Below, piece after piece: positions 44,897 through 54,080 of a DNA stretch of 64,000 nt (its first letter is position 1; each line of letters starts with the position of its first letter). The position numbers and the translations under genes are program-made. Under the pieces are notes generated by a model. It did no database searches. It was not told where the DNA came from and saw nothing but the letters and a program-made list of their open reading frames with translations. This DNA comes from Pseudomonadota bacterium (GTDB lineage Bacteria; Pseudomonadota; Gammaproteobacteria; Burkholderiales; Burkholderiaceae_E): assembly GCA_029779435.1 (NCBI GenBank), contig JAKPAM010000136.1, positions 19,464-83,463 on the forward strand, read 5' to 3'.

Positions 44897-46138
44897 ATGC
44901 AATCTGATCGAAGAAGGCTTCTCCAGTACGCGGCCGCCACCGCGGCGGCCGGCGCGCTGCCGTCGTGGTCCGGCTCGGCCCGCTCGGCCGAACCGATCGC
45001 CGTCGCCGGCATCCACGACGCGTCGGGCGGCATCGACATCTACGGCCGGCCGATGATCAACTGCCTGACGCTGGCCGTCGAGGAGATCAATGCTGCCGGC
45101 GGCGTGCTCGGCCGCCCGCTGAAGCTGACGCACTACGATCCGCAGTCGAACATGCAGCTGTATACGCAGTACGCGACCGACGCGGCCACCAAGCTGAAGG
45201 CCAGCGTCGTGTTCGGCGGCATCCTGTCGGCCTCGCGCGAGGCGATGCGGCCCGTGCTAAGGCGCTTCCAGACGCTCTATTTCTACAGCGAGCTGTACGA
45301 AGGCGGTGTCTGCGACCGCAACATCTTCTGCCCCGGCTCGACGCCCGGGCAGACGCTGCAGAAGTTCACGCCGTTCGTGATGAAGCGGTTCAACGGCAAG
45401 AAGATCTACACGCTGGCCGCCGACTACAACTACGGGCAGATCACCGCCAAGTGGATCAAGCGCTACGCGCAGGAGCACGGCGGCGACGTCGTCGCCACCG
45501 ACTTCTTTCCGCTCGACGTCAGCGATTTCGGGGCGACGATCCGCAAGATCCAGGCCGCATCGCCGGACATCGTCATGTCGGTGCTCGTCGGCGGCGCGCA
45601 CAACGCGTTCTACCGGCAGTGGGCGGCCGCGGGCATGAAGCCCAAGATCCCGATGGCCTCGACGACGTTCGGCATCGGCAACGAGCAGGTGCTGACGTCG
45701 CCGGAAGAGCACAACGGCATCGTCGTCCCCTACGCGTACTTCGAGGGCATCGAATCGGCGGCGAACGACAGCTTCCGCAAGAAGTACTACCAGCGCTTCG
45801 GCAACAACGCCGACGGCATCACCGAAGGCGCGGCGATGACCTATCACTCGGTGCACTTATGGGCGCTGGCGGCCGCCAAGGCCGGCACCGTCGACCGGAT
45901 GAAGGTGATCCAGGCGCTCGAGAGCGGCCTGTCGTACACCGGGCCGGCCGGCACGACGACGATCGATCCGGCCACGCACCACAACGTGCTGGACGTCTAC
46001 ATCGCCGAGGTTCGCGACCGCCGCTACGACGTGCTGCAGAGCTTCGCGCAGCAGCCGCCGATCGATACCAGCGCGGTCTGCAACCTGGTCAAGAACCCGA
46101 GCGACAACAAGCAGTACGTCATCGACGTCAAGGTCTGA
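44897..46138 (+). CDS. ABC transporter substrate-binding protein, urea/amide (type I) family
   Basis: A 413-residue periplasmic binding protein with a twin-arginine-like leader (SDRRRLLQYAAATAAAGALP). The mature domain starts EPIAVAGIHDASGGIDIYG and contains FYSELYEGGVCDRNIFCPG and YNYGQITAKWIKRY, related to UrtA and AmiC proteins. It precedes two permease and two ATPase genes with minimal gaps, so it is the binding component of that importer. The ligand is probably the substrate of the co-transcribed hydantoinase or demethylase. Confidence 0.9.
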   Translation: MQSDRRRLLQYAAATAAAGALPSWSGSARSAEPIAVAGIHDASGGIDIYGRPMINCLTLAVEEINAAGGVLGRPLKLTHYDPQSNMQLYTQYATDAATKLKASVVFGGILSASREAMRPVLRRFQTLYFYSELYEGGVCDRNIFCPGSTPGQTLQKFTPFVMKRFNGKKIYTLAADYNYGQITAKWIKRYAQEHGGDVVATDFFPLDVSDFGATIRKIQAASPDIVMSVLVGGAHNAFYRQWAAAGMKPKIPMASTTFGIGNEQVLTSPEEHNGIVVPYAYFEGIESAANDSFRKKYYQRFGNNADGITEGAAMTYHSVHLWALAAAKAGTVDRMKVIQALESGLSYTGPAGTTTIDPATHHNVLDVYIAEVRDRRYDVLQSFAQQPPIDTSAVCNLVKNPSDNKQYVIDVKV

Positions 46139-46142
46139 CGCC

Positions 46143-47009
46143 ATGGACGCGATCGTCATCCTGGTCCTGCAACTGGCGGTGACGATCGCCACCCTCGTGC
46201 TGATCAGCGCGGGGCTGGCGATCGTCTTCGGCATGATGCGCGTGATCAACTTCGCGCACGGCGAGTTCCTGATGCTCGGCGGCTACGCCGCGATCCTCAG
46301 CCACCAGGCGGGCCTGAACCTGTGGCTCGCGATCTTCGTCGTCGCGCCGCTGGCGGTCGGCCTGGTCGGGGTGCTGATCGAGCGATTCGTCATCCGGCGC
46401 CTGTACGGACGGATGATCGACACGATGCTGGCGACCTGGGGCATCAGCCTCGCGCTGGTCGGGCTGGCCACGATCCTGTTCGGCAACAGCGTGGCGGGCA
46501 TTTCCACGCCGCTCGGCGCGTTGACGGTCGGGCGCTATGGCATCGGCTGGTACGAACTGCTGCTCGTCGCGGTCGTCGTCGTGCTGCTCGCGGTCGGCTG
46601 GTGGCTGCTGAGCCGCACGCAGATCGGGCTGATCGCCCGCGCGACGATGCAGGACCGCTCGATGGCGAGCGCGCTGGGCGTCGACCCCAAACGCGTCTAT
46701 GCCGCGACGTTCGCGATCGGCGCGGTGGTCTCGGGCCTGGCCGGCGGACTGCTCGCACCGATCTCCGGTGTCCTGCCGACGATGGGCGCCGGCTACATCG
46801 CCAAGGCCTTCATCACCGTCATTTCCGGCGGCACCGCGATCCTGACCGGCACCGCCACGGCGTCGGCGCTGCTCGGCGGCATCAACACGATCTTCTCGTT
46901 CGTGATGACCCCCGTGCTCGGCGAGGTCGCGCTGCTCGGTGCTGCCGTCATCCTGTTGCGCCTGCTGCCGCAAGGCATCACCGGCCGCTTCTTCCGGGGA
47001 GCCATATGA
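46143..47009 (+). CDS. Branched-chain/urea-type ABC permease (LivH/UrtB-like)
   Basis: A 288-residue inner-membrane permease with about eight hydrophobic helices. The family signature GMMRVINFAHGEFLMLGGYAA is at residues 30-50, and RATMQDRSMASALGVDPKRVYA forms the cytoplasmic coupling loop. It begins four bases after the binding-protein gene and overlaps the next permease gene. Confidence 0.92.
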   Translation: MDAIVILVLQLAVTIATLVLISAGLAIVFGMMRVINFAHGEFLMLGGYAAILSHQAGLNLWLAIFVVAPLAVGLVGVLIERFVIRRLYGRMIDTMLATWGISLALVGLATILFGNSVAGISTPLGALTVGRYGIGWYELLLVAVVVVLLAVGWWLLSRTQIGLIARATMQDRSMASALGVDPKRVYAATFAIGAVVSGLAGGLLAPISGVLPTMGAGYIAKAFITVISGGTAILTGTATASALLGGINTIFSFVMTPVLGEVALLGAAVILLRLLPQGITGRFFRGAI

Positions 47010-48139
47010 TGAAGCGCTGGATCGGCTTCGTGCTGCTGGCAGCCGCCGCCGTCTACGGACTCGTCGTCGTACCCAGCGGCGACGACATGACGCAGATGAT
47101 CAGCGGCTCGGTCTACGCCAGCTACGGCTTGCTCGCGCTGTCGCTGGCGCTGGTCTGGGGCCAGGCGGGCATCCTCAGCTTCGGCCAGACCGCGTTCTTC
47201 GGGCTCGGCGGCTATGCATACGCGGTCCTGGCGATCAACCTCGGCAGCACCACGGCATCGCTGGCCATCGCGGTCGTCGTGGCCGCCGCGTTCGCCGCGC
47301 TGCTCGGCTACTTCATGTTCTGGGGACGCATCAGCGACGTCTATCTCGGCGTCATTACCCTGACCGTGTCGCTGATCCTGTACCGGTTCTTCAACCAGAC
47401 GGCCGGCGACGCCTGGCGGATCGGCGAGGCGGCGCTCGGCGGCTTCAACGGCATGCCAGGCACGCCGATCCTCACGCTGCCCGGCCTTCCCGACGAGCCG
47501 CTGTCGCCGAGGCAGATCTACCTGCTGTCGACCGCCGTGCTGCTGTTCGCCTACCTGGGCCTGCGCCGATTGATGCGCTCGCGCTTCGGCCGCGTCGTCG
47601 TCGCGATCCGCGAGAACGAGATGCGGGCGGAACTGCTCGGTTATGACGCGCGCTGGTACAAGCTCGGCGTCTTCACGCTCGGCGGCGCGATAGCGGGCCT
47701 GGCGGGCGTGCTGTTCGCCAACTGCGTGTTCGTCAGTCCCAACATGTTCAACCTGGTCAGCAGCGGCCAGTTGCTGATCTGGGTCATCGTCGGCGGTCTC
47801 GGCACGCTGGCCGGACCGGTGATCGGCTGCTATCTGCTGCTGATGGCCGCGACGGCACTCGGCACGGTCAACCAGGGCGGCGGCCTCGCATGGCTCGACC
47901 CCAACCTCGTGCTGGGCGTCGTGCTGACCGCGTTCGTCCTGCTGGTGCCCAGCGGCCTGCTGCCGATCCTCGAGACACTGCTCGACCGCGTGCTGGCCCG
48001 GAAGCCCGAGCACGGCGCGCGCCCCGCCGCCCCGGTCAGCGCGACCTCGCCCACCGCCGCCGGCGTCTGCGCCCCCCGGACCCTCGACGAACCGCCCTCG
48101 CCCCACACGGCCATCACGCCCCGAGGATCGACGCCATGA
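47006..48139 (+). CDS. Branched-chain/urea-type ABC permease (LivM/UrtC-like)
   Basis: A 377-residue permease with about nine hydrophobic helices, GQAGILSFGQTAFFGLGGYAYA near residue 50 and the coupling loop VVAIRENEMRAELLGYDARWYK. The C-terminal 45 residues are a Pro/Ala-rich cytoplasmic tail absent from most relatives. ATG 47006 overlaps the end of the previous gene; a second ATG follows at once. Confidence 0.92.
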   Translation: MMKRWIGFVLLAAAAVYGLVVVPSGDDMTQMISGSVYASYGLLALSLALVWGQAGILSFGQTAFFGLGGYAYAVLAINLGSTTASLAIAVVVAAAFAALLGYFMFWGRISDVYLGVITLTVSLILYRFFNQTAGDAWRIGEAALGGFNGMPGTPILTLPGLPDEPLSPRQIYLLSTAVLLFAYLGLRRLMRSRFGRVVVAIRENEMRAELLGYDARWYKLGVFTLGGAIAGLAGVLFANCVFVSPNMFNLVSSGQLLIWVIVGGLGTLAGPVIGCYLLLMAATALGTVNQGGGLAWLDPNLVLGVVLTAFVLLVPSGLLPILETLLDRVLARKPEHGARPAAPVSATSPTAAGVCAPRTLDEPPSPHTAITPRGSTP

Positions 48140-48852
48140 CGACGCCACTGCTGCAAACCCGCGGCCTGACGGCGCGCTTCGGCGGCGTCACCGCCGTCGA
48201 CCAGGTGGACTTCTCGGTCCAGCCCGGCGAACTGCGCTGCCTGATCGGGCCGAACGGCGCCGGCAAGAGCAGCTTCTTCAAGATGCTGTCGGGCCAGCTC
48301 AAGCCGTCCGCCGGCAGCGTCACGTTCAACGGCATTCCGCTGGCCGGCAAATCGACCGCGCAGATCGCCAAGCTGGGCATCGGCATCAAGACGCAGGTGC
48401 CCAACGTGTTCGACGGACTGACCGTGCGCGAGAGCCTGGCATTGGCCGCCGAACGCACGCTGCCGCCGCAGGCCGCGAAGACCCGCGTCGACGCCACGCT
48501 GGACCGCGTGGGGATCGCCGACCTGGCGGACCGCAAGGTCGGCCAGCTCGCGCACGGCCAGCGGCAGCTCGTCGAACTCGCGATGGTGCTGGCGCCGTCG
48601 CCCGACCTGCTGTTGCTCGACGAGCCGGCCGCCGGCATGACCGGCGACGAAGTGCTGCGGCTCGGCGACATCATCGTCGAGCTGGCGAAATCGGCGGCTG
48701 TCGTCGTCGTCGAGCATGACATGGCGTTCATCCGCCGCATCGGCCGCGTCGTCTCCGTGCTCAATCGCGGCCGGCTGCTGACCGAAGGGCCCGTCGCCCA
48801 GGTCCTGGACGACCAGCGGGTTCGCGACGTCTATCTCGGAAGGAGCGCCTGA
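48136..48852 (+). CDS. ABC transporter ATP-binding protein (LivG/UrtD-like)
   Basis: A 238-residue ATPase. Walker A is GPNGAGKSS, the signature is the HGQRQL form usual for LivG/UrtD proteins, Walker B is LLLLDEPAAGM, and the switch His is in VVEHDMAFI. It overlaps the upstream permease gene (ATGA) and its stop overlaps the start of the second ATPase gene. Confidence 0.93.
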   Translation: MTTPLLQTRGLTARFGGVTAVDQVDFSVQPGELRCLIGPNGAGKSSFFKMLSGQLKPSAGSVTFNGIPLAGKSTAQIAKLGIGIKTQVPNVFDGLTVRESLALAAERTLPPQAAKTRVDATLDRVGIADLADRKVGQLAHGQRQLVELAMVLAPSPDLLLLDEPAAGMTGDEVLRLGDIIVELAKSAAVVVVEHDMAFIRRIGRVVSVLNRGRLLTEGPVAQVLDDQRVRDVYLGRSA

Positions 48853-49532
48853 TGACCGCGCTGCGCATCGACCGGGTCCGAGCCGGCTACCAGCAGATCC
48901 CGATCCTGCACGGCGTCAGCCTGACGCTGAACGAAGGCGAGTTCCTCGGCATCCTCGGCCACAACGGCATGGGCAAGAGCACGCTGCTCAAGACCATCAG
49001 CGGCGAACTGCCCCTGAGCGGCGGCGACCTGGCGCTGAACGGCCGCTCGTTGAACGCGCTGCCGCAGTACCGGCGCGCCCGGCTCGGGATCGGCTACGTG
49101 CCGCAGGGGCGCCGGATCTTTCCCGGCATCTCGGTGCGCCAGAACCTGGAGGTCGGCGCGCTGGCGGCCGGCCTGCCGGTCAGCACCGTCGATGCCGTCG
49201 TCGCGGATTTTCCGCGGCTGGCGTCGATCCTCGACCGGCCCGGCGGCGTGCTGTCCGGCGGCGAGCAGCAGATCCTGGCGCTGGCCCGCTGCCTGTGCGG
49301 CCAGCCGAAGGTGATCCTGCTCGACGAACCGACCGAAGGCATCCAGCCCTCGATCCGCGACGAGATCATCGACACGCTGCAAGCGCTGCGCCGCCGCCGC
49401 CCGCTGACGATGCTGCTCGTCGAACAGAACATCGATTTCATTCAACGCCTGTCCGACCGGATGCTGTCCATGGTCAAGGGCACTTTGGGTCCCGCCGACC
49501 TTTCAGGAGAACACGATGCCATTGAGCTTTGA
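48852..49532 (+). CDS. ABC transporter ATP-binding protein (LivF/UrtE-like)
   Basis: A 226-residue ATPase. Walker A is GHNGMGKST, the signature LSGGEQQ, Walker B ILLDEPTEGIQPS; the last motif is typical of UrtE and LivF. It completes a five-component importer. Its 3' end overlaps the cupin gene by 17 bases, tying transporter and demethylase genes into one transcript. Confidence 0.93.
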   Translation: MTALRIDRVRAGYQQIPILHGVSLTLNEGEFLGILGHNGMGKSTLLKTISGELPLSGGDLALNGRSLNALPQYRRARLGIGYVPQGRRIFPGISVRQNLEVGALAAGLPVSTVDAVVADFPRLASILDRPGGVLSGGEQQILALARCLCGQPKVILLDEPTEGIQPSIRDEIIDTLQALRRRRPLTMLLVEQNIDFIQRLSDRMLSMVKGTLGPADLSGEHDAIEL

Positions 49533-49869
49533 GAAATCCGCCGTCGCGATGCCGCTGCCGTCGATGAACGTACCGAACGTCGACGCCCATCTCGGCGACC
49601 TGTTCCACTCGACCGAGACCGGAGGCAAGACCATCTGCTGCGGCTTCTTCCGCCTGAATGCCGGCAAGCCGCTGGTCTACGACTACGACTATCACGAGAT
49701 GAAGATCATCGTCGAAGGCCAGATGACGATCGCCGACGAGACCGGCCAGGTCGTCGAGGCGAGCGTCGGCGACGTGCTGTACTTCGCGGCGGGCAGCCGC
49801 ATCACGTTCTCCACCGCATCGACCGGACTCGGCTTCTTCTGCGGCCGGCGCGAGCCGGGCACGGCCTGA
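49516..49869 (+). CDS. Small cupin, EutQ/DmmD-like
   Basis: A 117-residue single-domain cupin. The central region YDYDYHEMKIIVEGQMTIADE with the His-Glu pair and the later VGDVLYFAAGSRITFST form the two cupin motifs, resembling EutQ-type cupins. A good ribosome-binding site (CAGGAG) precedes ATG 49516 inside the ATPase gene. Cupins of this kind accompany dimethylamine-monooxygenase gene sets; the function is not known and might be metal or substrate binding. Confidence 0.8.
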   Translation: MPLSFEKSAVAMPLPSMNVPNVDAHLGDLFHSTETGGKTICCGFFRLNAGKPLVYDYDYHEMKIIVEGQMTIADETGQVVEASVGDVLYFAAGSRITFSTASTGLGFFCGRREPGTA

Positions 49870-49878
49870 AGGAGCGCG

Positions 49879-50472
49879 ATGATGGCCAGCCAGACGATGG
49901 CGGGACCCGCGGCGTCGGACAATCGGGACGACGTCGTCAGCCGGCCCGTGTATGAAACGCTGCGCCCGGATGCGAGCGGACGCACGCACGTGGCGCTGGC
50001 CGATGCGGCGGCCCGGCCGGCGCTCGGCCGGCTCATCGAGGCAGCCGCAAGCCAGGGCATCGCGATCGCTCGCCATCGCGCGCTCGATGACGGACCTGGC
50101 CGCGGATCCGACGCCGACGCCAGCGCCGACGCGTTGCGCGAATCGCTGGCCGACGCCGACATGGGCGTACGGCTGTACCTGCTGGGCGCCGAGCACACGG
50201 TGTGGCCGCTGGCCCGCCTGGCCCGCGATCTGGGGCTGATGCCAGAGGCGATCCACGTCTGGTCGGCCGGCCGCACGCGACGGCCCGTCTATTGCGTGCA
50301 CTGCCGCGCGACGATGCCCGACTGCGCGCTGACGGTCGTGCAGTGCGAGGGCTGCGGCCGGACGCTGGGCGTGCGCGACCATTTCTCGCGCGAACGGGGC
50401 GCTTACCTGGGCGTGCGCATCGACGCCGAACGGCCGGGCCAGGTGCCGGCCGCGGAGGCCTTCCGCTCATGA
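49879..50472 (+). CDS. dmmA: DmmA-family subunit of an oxidative N-demethylase
   Basis: A 197-residue protein whose C-terminal third carries a four-Cys ribbon (VYCVHC and VQCEGCG), followed by RDHFSRERGAYLGVRIDAE. This ending is the hallmark of the DmmA family of dimethylamine monooxygenase subunits. The N-terminal part is Rossmann-like and poorly conserved. It probably acts as an electron-transfer or assembly component between the reductase and the heme subunit encoded next. It overlaps the reductase gene by four bases. Confidence 0.82.
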   Translation: MMASQTMAGPAASDNRDDVVSRPVYETLRPDASGRTHVALADAAARPALGRLIEAAASQGIAIARHRALDDGPGRGSDADASADALRESLADADMGVRLYLLGAEHTVWPLARLARDLGLMPEAIHVWSAGRTRRPVYCVHCRATMPDCALTVVQCEGCGRTLGVRDHFSRERGAYLGVRIDAERPGQVPAAEAFRS

Positions 50473-51449
50473 TCGAAGACACGACCCTGACCGTCAGCGT
50501 CACGCACACCGACGTGCTGTGCGAAGGCGTGCGCGCGTTCCGGCTGGCCCGCGTCGACGGCCTGCCGCTGCCGCATTTCTCGGCCGGCAGCCACGTCGTC
50601 GTCGAGGTCGATACCGGCGAGCGGATCCTCCGCAATCCGTATTCGCTGATCTCGGACGGCGACCGGTACGGCGAGCCGATCGTCGACTACGAGATCGCCG
50701 TCGCGCTGAACCGCCCCTCGCGCGGCGGATCGGCATGGCTGCACGAGTTCGCGCGACCCGGCGCCCGCCTGCGCATCGGCTGGCCGCACAACCTGTTCGG
50801 ACTGGTCAAGCAAGCCCGGCACCATCTGCTGTTCGCCGGCGGCATCGGCATCACGCCGATCTTCGCGATGGCTCGCGCGCTAAGCGAGACCGGCGCGTCG
50901 TTCGAGGTCCACTATGCGTTCCGCAGTCCCGACCAGGCACCGCTGCTCGGCCGCCTGAGCGAACTGATGGCACGGGCCGGCGATCGCCAGATACTGCACG
51001 AGTACGACGCGTCGCTCGGCTCCCGTCTGTCGATCGCCGCCGCGCTGAGCCATCGACCACTGGGCACGCACGCCTACGTCTGCGGCCCGCAGCGGATGAT
51101 CGACGACGTGCGGGCCGCGGCCCGCGATCTGGGCTGGCCGGACGGCGCCGTCCATGCCGAGGCTTTCCTCGCGCCGGCCGGCGGCGATCCGTTCAGCGTC
51201 CTGCTCGAGCGCTCGGGCCGCGAACTGACCGTCGCCGCCGACCAAAGCCTGCTCGAAGCGCTGGAGGCTTGCGGCGCTGACGTCGACAGCCTGTGCCGCG
51301 GCGGCGCCTGCGGCGCCTGCCGCACGGCCGTCGTGGCCGGAGAACTCATTCATGCCGACCACGTGCTGACGGCCGACGAGCGCCGCTCCGGCCAGTGGCT
51401 GATGCCCTGCGTCTCGCGTGGCCGCGGACGCCTGATCCTCGACTTATGA
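50469..51449 (+). CDS. dmmB: Flavin/2Fe-2S reductase of the N-demethylase (PDR/VanB type)
   Basis: A 326-residue phthalate-dioxygenase-reductase-like protein. The flavin-binding motif RNPYSLIS is at about residue 57, the NAD(P)-binding GGIGITPIFAMAR follows, and a C-terminal 2Fe-2S ferredoxin domain has CRGGACGAC plus a downstream Cys (MPCVSRG). It passes electrons from NAD(P)H to the heme oxygenase subunit. It overlaps both neighbours by four bases, and its last codons are TTA-TGA. Confidence 0.9.
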   Translation: MIEDTTLTVSVTHTDVLCEGVRAFRLARVDGLPLPHFSAGSHVVVEVDTGERILRNPYSLISDGDRYGEPIVDYEIAVALNRPSRGGSAWLHEFARPGARLRIGWPHNLFGLVKQARHHLLFAGGIGITPIFAMARALSETGASFEVHYAFRSPDQAPLLGRLSELMARAGDRQILHEYDASLGSRLSIAAALSHRPLGTHAYVCGPQRMIDDVRAAARDLGWPDGAVHAEAFLAPAGGDPFSVLLERSGRELTVAADQSLLEALEACGADVDSLCRGGACGACRTAVVAGELIHADHVLTADERRSGQWLMPCVSRGRGRLILDL

Positions 51450-52465
51450 GAACCCCGCCAATGCTTACCGTCGAACCGAACACCGATGCCGTCTACCGCG
51501 ACGCCTTCCGCTTTCGCAACAGCGACGAAGCCATCCGGCGCTTTCCTTTTCCGTTCCAGGAGGACCAGTACCGATACGCAGTGAACCTGGAGCCTCACCA
51601 GCGAGGCGCCCCCGGCTCCGTCTACGAGTTCGATTTCGACGTCGACGAGCACTACGAGAGCGAATGCGCGGAACGAGCGATCGTGCTGGCGCGCGATCCG
51701 GGCCGCTGCCTCGTCATGCCGCACATGCGCGACGCCGAATGGGACACGCTGGCGCTGTTGATGACGTCGATGGCTCGCGACTACCCGGCCGACTTCGCGC
51801 TGCATCGCCAGGGCCGCCACTGGCACTGGGTCAACCAGTGGCTCGGCATCGAACAGCGGTTCCGGTTCGGCGAAGACGACGACCTGCCCGAAAGCCCGCT
51901 GCGCTATGTCGGTCGCCAGGCACAGGGCGACTTCGTGCTGCTCGACCAGCGCGAAGGCAACCTGTGGGCCGACGGCGGCCTCGTCACCTGCCAGGCCGAC
52001 TGGTCGCTCGCGTTCGATGCGGGCATGAACTTCTTCGAATGGCATGGCCCGGTGCCGATGGCGCACCAGATGGGCGTGTTCGACCGGGCGCTGAAGTTCC
52101 TGATGAACGTCCGCCAGGGCCAGCCGTCGCGACGGCTGAACTGGACGCTGACCGTGCGGCCCCGTCTCGATACGGCGCCCGAGACTTATGACGAATGGGG
52201 GCCGGACCGCGCGACCGTGACGAGCGAAAACGCGGGGCGCCTGGTCCACCTGCGGGTCGAGCTGCAGACGTTCTGGCGGCTGCCGCGCAGCAACGCGCTG
52301 CTTTTTCCGATCCGATGCTACCTGTGCAGCATCGAGGACCTGGCGACGGACCCGGACAGGGCGCGGCGACTGCTCGGCGTGCTGCGCACGCTGCCGGGGC
52401 CGCTGGTCGAGTACAAGGGGTTCGCGGGCTACTACCCGCAATTGATCGAATGGCTCGAACGATGA
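51446..52465 (+). CDS. Heme-dependent oxidative N-demethylase subunit (DUF3445, dimethylamine monooxygenase)
   Basis: A 339-residue DUF3445-family protein, the catalytic alpha-type subunit of heme-dependent oxidative N-demethylase / dimethylamine monooxygenase, which removes a methyl group from secondary amines as formaldehyde using oxygen. Conserved-looking blocks are PFPFQEDQYRYAVNLEP near the start, RHWHWVNQWLGIE, ADWSLAFDAGMNFFEWHGPVP and FWRLPRSNALLFPIR. It is the last gene of the 11-gene operon. Dimethylamine is the best guess for substrate, but the hydantoinase context would also suit N-methyl compounds such as sarcosine-like amines. Confidence 0.85.
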   Translation: MRTPPMLTVEPNTDAVYRDAFRFRNSDEAIRRFPFPFQEDQYRYAVNLEPHQRGAPGSVYEFDFDVDEHYESECAERAIVLARDPGRCLVMPHMRDAEWDTLALLMTSMARDYPADFALHRQGRHWHWVNQWLGIEQRFRFGEDDDLPESPLRYVGRQAQGDFVLLDQREGNLWADGGLVTCQADWSLAFDAGMNFFEWHGPVPMAHQMGVFDRALKFLMNVRQGQPSRRLNWTLTVRPRLDTAPETYDEWGPDRATVTSENAGRLVHLRVELQTFWRLPRSNALLFPIRCYLCSIEDLATDPDRARRLLGVLRTLPGPLVEYKGFAGYYPQLIEWLER

Positions 52466-52520
52466 AGCCGCGACGTGCCGGAGACCGGCGGATCGCCCGG
52501 GAAGCCGATGCCGCTTGCTC

Positions 52521-52542
52521 CGCGCGGACTCCCGTCCGCGCG
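52521..52542. terminator. Strong hairpin between converging genes
   Basis: A 9-base perfect stem (CGCGCGGAC with GTCCGCGCG) with a 4-base loop separates the ends of the demethylase operon and the flavoprotein gene. No T-tract follows on either strand. Confidence 0.45.
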
Positions 52543-52549
52543 CCAACCC

Positions 52550-53875
52550 TCAATCGGCGCCGACGACCGTCTCGCCGCGCAGCGGACCATGGTCCTGGAT
52601 ATTGGTGCGGCGCCGCTTCCAGCCGGCGTACGTGCGGCGCCAGTTGACGATCGACAGCACGTAGTACAGCACCTTGAACATGAACAGCGAGCGGCGGTAC
52701 GGCGCGCCGTGGTTCAGGTCCGCGGCCAACAGCGACATCAGCGCGCGCTTGGCCTGGAACACGTTCTTCGGGTGCATGAACATGTCGCGGATCGTCGGGT
52801 TCGTCACGCGGTAGATGAACCACGAATAGTCGCGCGGGCCGACGCGCATCTGGCGCTCATAGCGTCGGCACGCCGCGGGATAATCGGTCGGACGATCGAG
52901 CGCGGCGGCCACGACGTCGACCGCGTCGAACGCGCCCTGCATCGCCAGAAAGACCCCCGACGAGAACATCGGATCGATGAACGCGAACGCGTCGCCGACG
53001 AGCAGATGCCGATCGCCGCACAGTTGCGTGCTGTCGTACGAGAAATTGCCGGTCGCGTGCACGGCGCCGTCGACCAGCGTGGCGCCGCGGAGCCGGTCCT
53101 GCAGCTCGGGGCACATCGCGATCGTGTCGAAGAAGTACTCGTCGAGCGGCTTGTCGCGGGCCTTCAGGTAGTACGCCCAGCAGACGGCGCCGACGCTGGT
53201 CGTGCCATCGGCCAGCGGAATGAACCAGAACCAGCCGTGCTCGAACCAGCAGATGCTGACGCTGCCCTCGCGCTTACCTTCGAGCCGCCGGGCGCCGCGA
53301 AAATGCCCGTACAACGCGGTGCTGTTGTGCCTGGGGTTCTTGCGCTTGCAGCGGAACTTGTTGGCCAGCACGGTGTCGCGCCCGCTGGCGTCGACGACAT
53401 AGCGCGCGCGCCACGACCGCTGCCCGCCATCGCTCGTCTTCGCAGCCACCGTGGCACCCGTGGCGTCGAAGTCGACCTGCCGCACCTTGGCGCCTTCGAG
53501 CGCGACCGCGCCGTTGCGCGCCGCGTTGCGGAACAGCACCTCGTCGAACTCGGAGCGGCGCACCTGCCACGCGCGGTTCTTCGACGGATCCCAGCCTTCG
53601 GAGAAGTCGACGTAGCTGCGTTCGTCGCTGTCCGGCGGCACGAACTCGACGCCGTATTTCGGCATGCCGATCCGATCGATCTCCTCGCGCACGCCCAGTT
53701 CCTCGAGCATGCCGACGTTGCCCGGCAGCAGCGATTCACCGATGTGGAAACGCGGATGCCGGTCCTTCTCGAGCATCACGACCCGTCGTCCCTGGCGAGC
53801 CAGCAGCGTGGCGATCGTCGAACCGGCGGGACCACCGCCGATGACCAGTACATCGCATTCCCCGGTTTGCGTCAT
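52550..53875 (-). CDS. FAD-dependent halogenase-like oxidoreductase
   Basis: A 441-residue flavoprotein of the tryptophan-halogenase / geranylgeranyl-reductase group. The FAD motif VLVIGGGPAGSTIATLLARQG is at the N-terminus, and HIGESLLPG and GDAFAFIDPMFSSGVFLA are typical. GWFWFIPL fits the WxWxIP motif that marks flavin halogenases and separates them from monooxygenases. Halogenation of a small molecule is possible, but many members of this clade have unknown substrates. It converges with the demethylase operon, and no biosynthetic cluster genes flank it. Confidence 0.8.
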   Translation of the reverse strand: MTQTGECDVLVIGGGPAGSTIATLLARQGRRVVMLEKDRHPRFHIGESLLPGNVGMLEELGVREEIDRIGMPKYGVEFVPPDSDERSYVDFSEGWDPSKNRAWQVRRSEFDEVLFRNAARNGAVALEGAKVRQVDFDATGATVAAKTSDGGQRSWRARYVVDASGRDTVLANKFRCKRKNPRHNSTALYGHFRGARRLEGKREGSVSICWFEHGWFWFIPLADGTTSVGAVCWAYYLKARDKPLDEYFFDTIAMCPELQDRLRGATLVDGAVHATGNFSYDSTQLCGDRHLLVGDAFAFIDPMFSSGVFLAMQGAFDAVDVVAAALDRPTDYPAACRRYERQMRVGPRDYSWFIYRVTNPTIRDMFMHPKNVFQAKRALMSLLAADLNHGAPYRRSLFMFKVLYYVLSIVNWRRTYAGWKRRRTNIQDHGPLRGETVVGAD

Positions 53876-54057
53876 GATTTCGTCGCTTGATCGTCGTCCC
53901 CGGCGATTCTAGGGGCTGTTCACGCAAAGATCGAGCCCACGCCGCCCGGAAGAAGCGGTCGGCTTCCAGGGGCAGCGCCGGCCAGACGTCGAACGAATTA
54001 GTACCGAAGTCGAGGTGCCCTTTTTGGGGCCAATCGGCGTTTAGACTCGCCCCGGTG

Positions 54058-54080
54058 ACGGATCGGACGTGACGATCCGT
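54058..54080. repeat. Inverted repeat in the 53876-54272 intergenic region
   Basis: ACGGATCG and CGATCCGT form perfect 8-base arms with a 7-base spacer. The 397-base region between the flavoprotein and lipoprotein genes holds no gene I can support; it presumably carries both promoters, and this palindrome may be an operator. Confidence 0.45.

Noticed and set aside
54000..54050. GCCC-TTTTT-GGGGC palindrome as a terminator
   Set aside because: The T-run is in the loop rather than after the stem, so it does not have the form of an intrinsic terminator.
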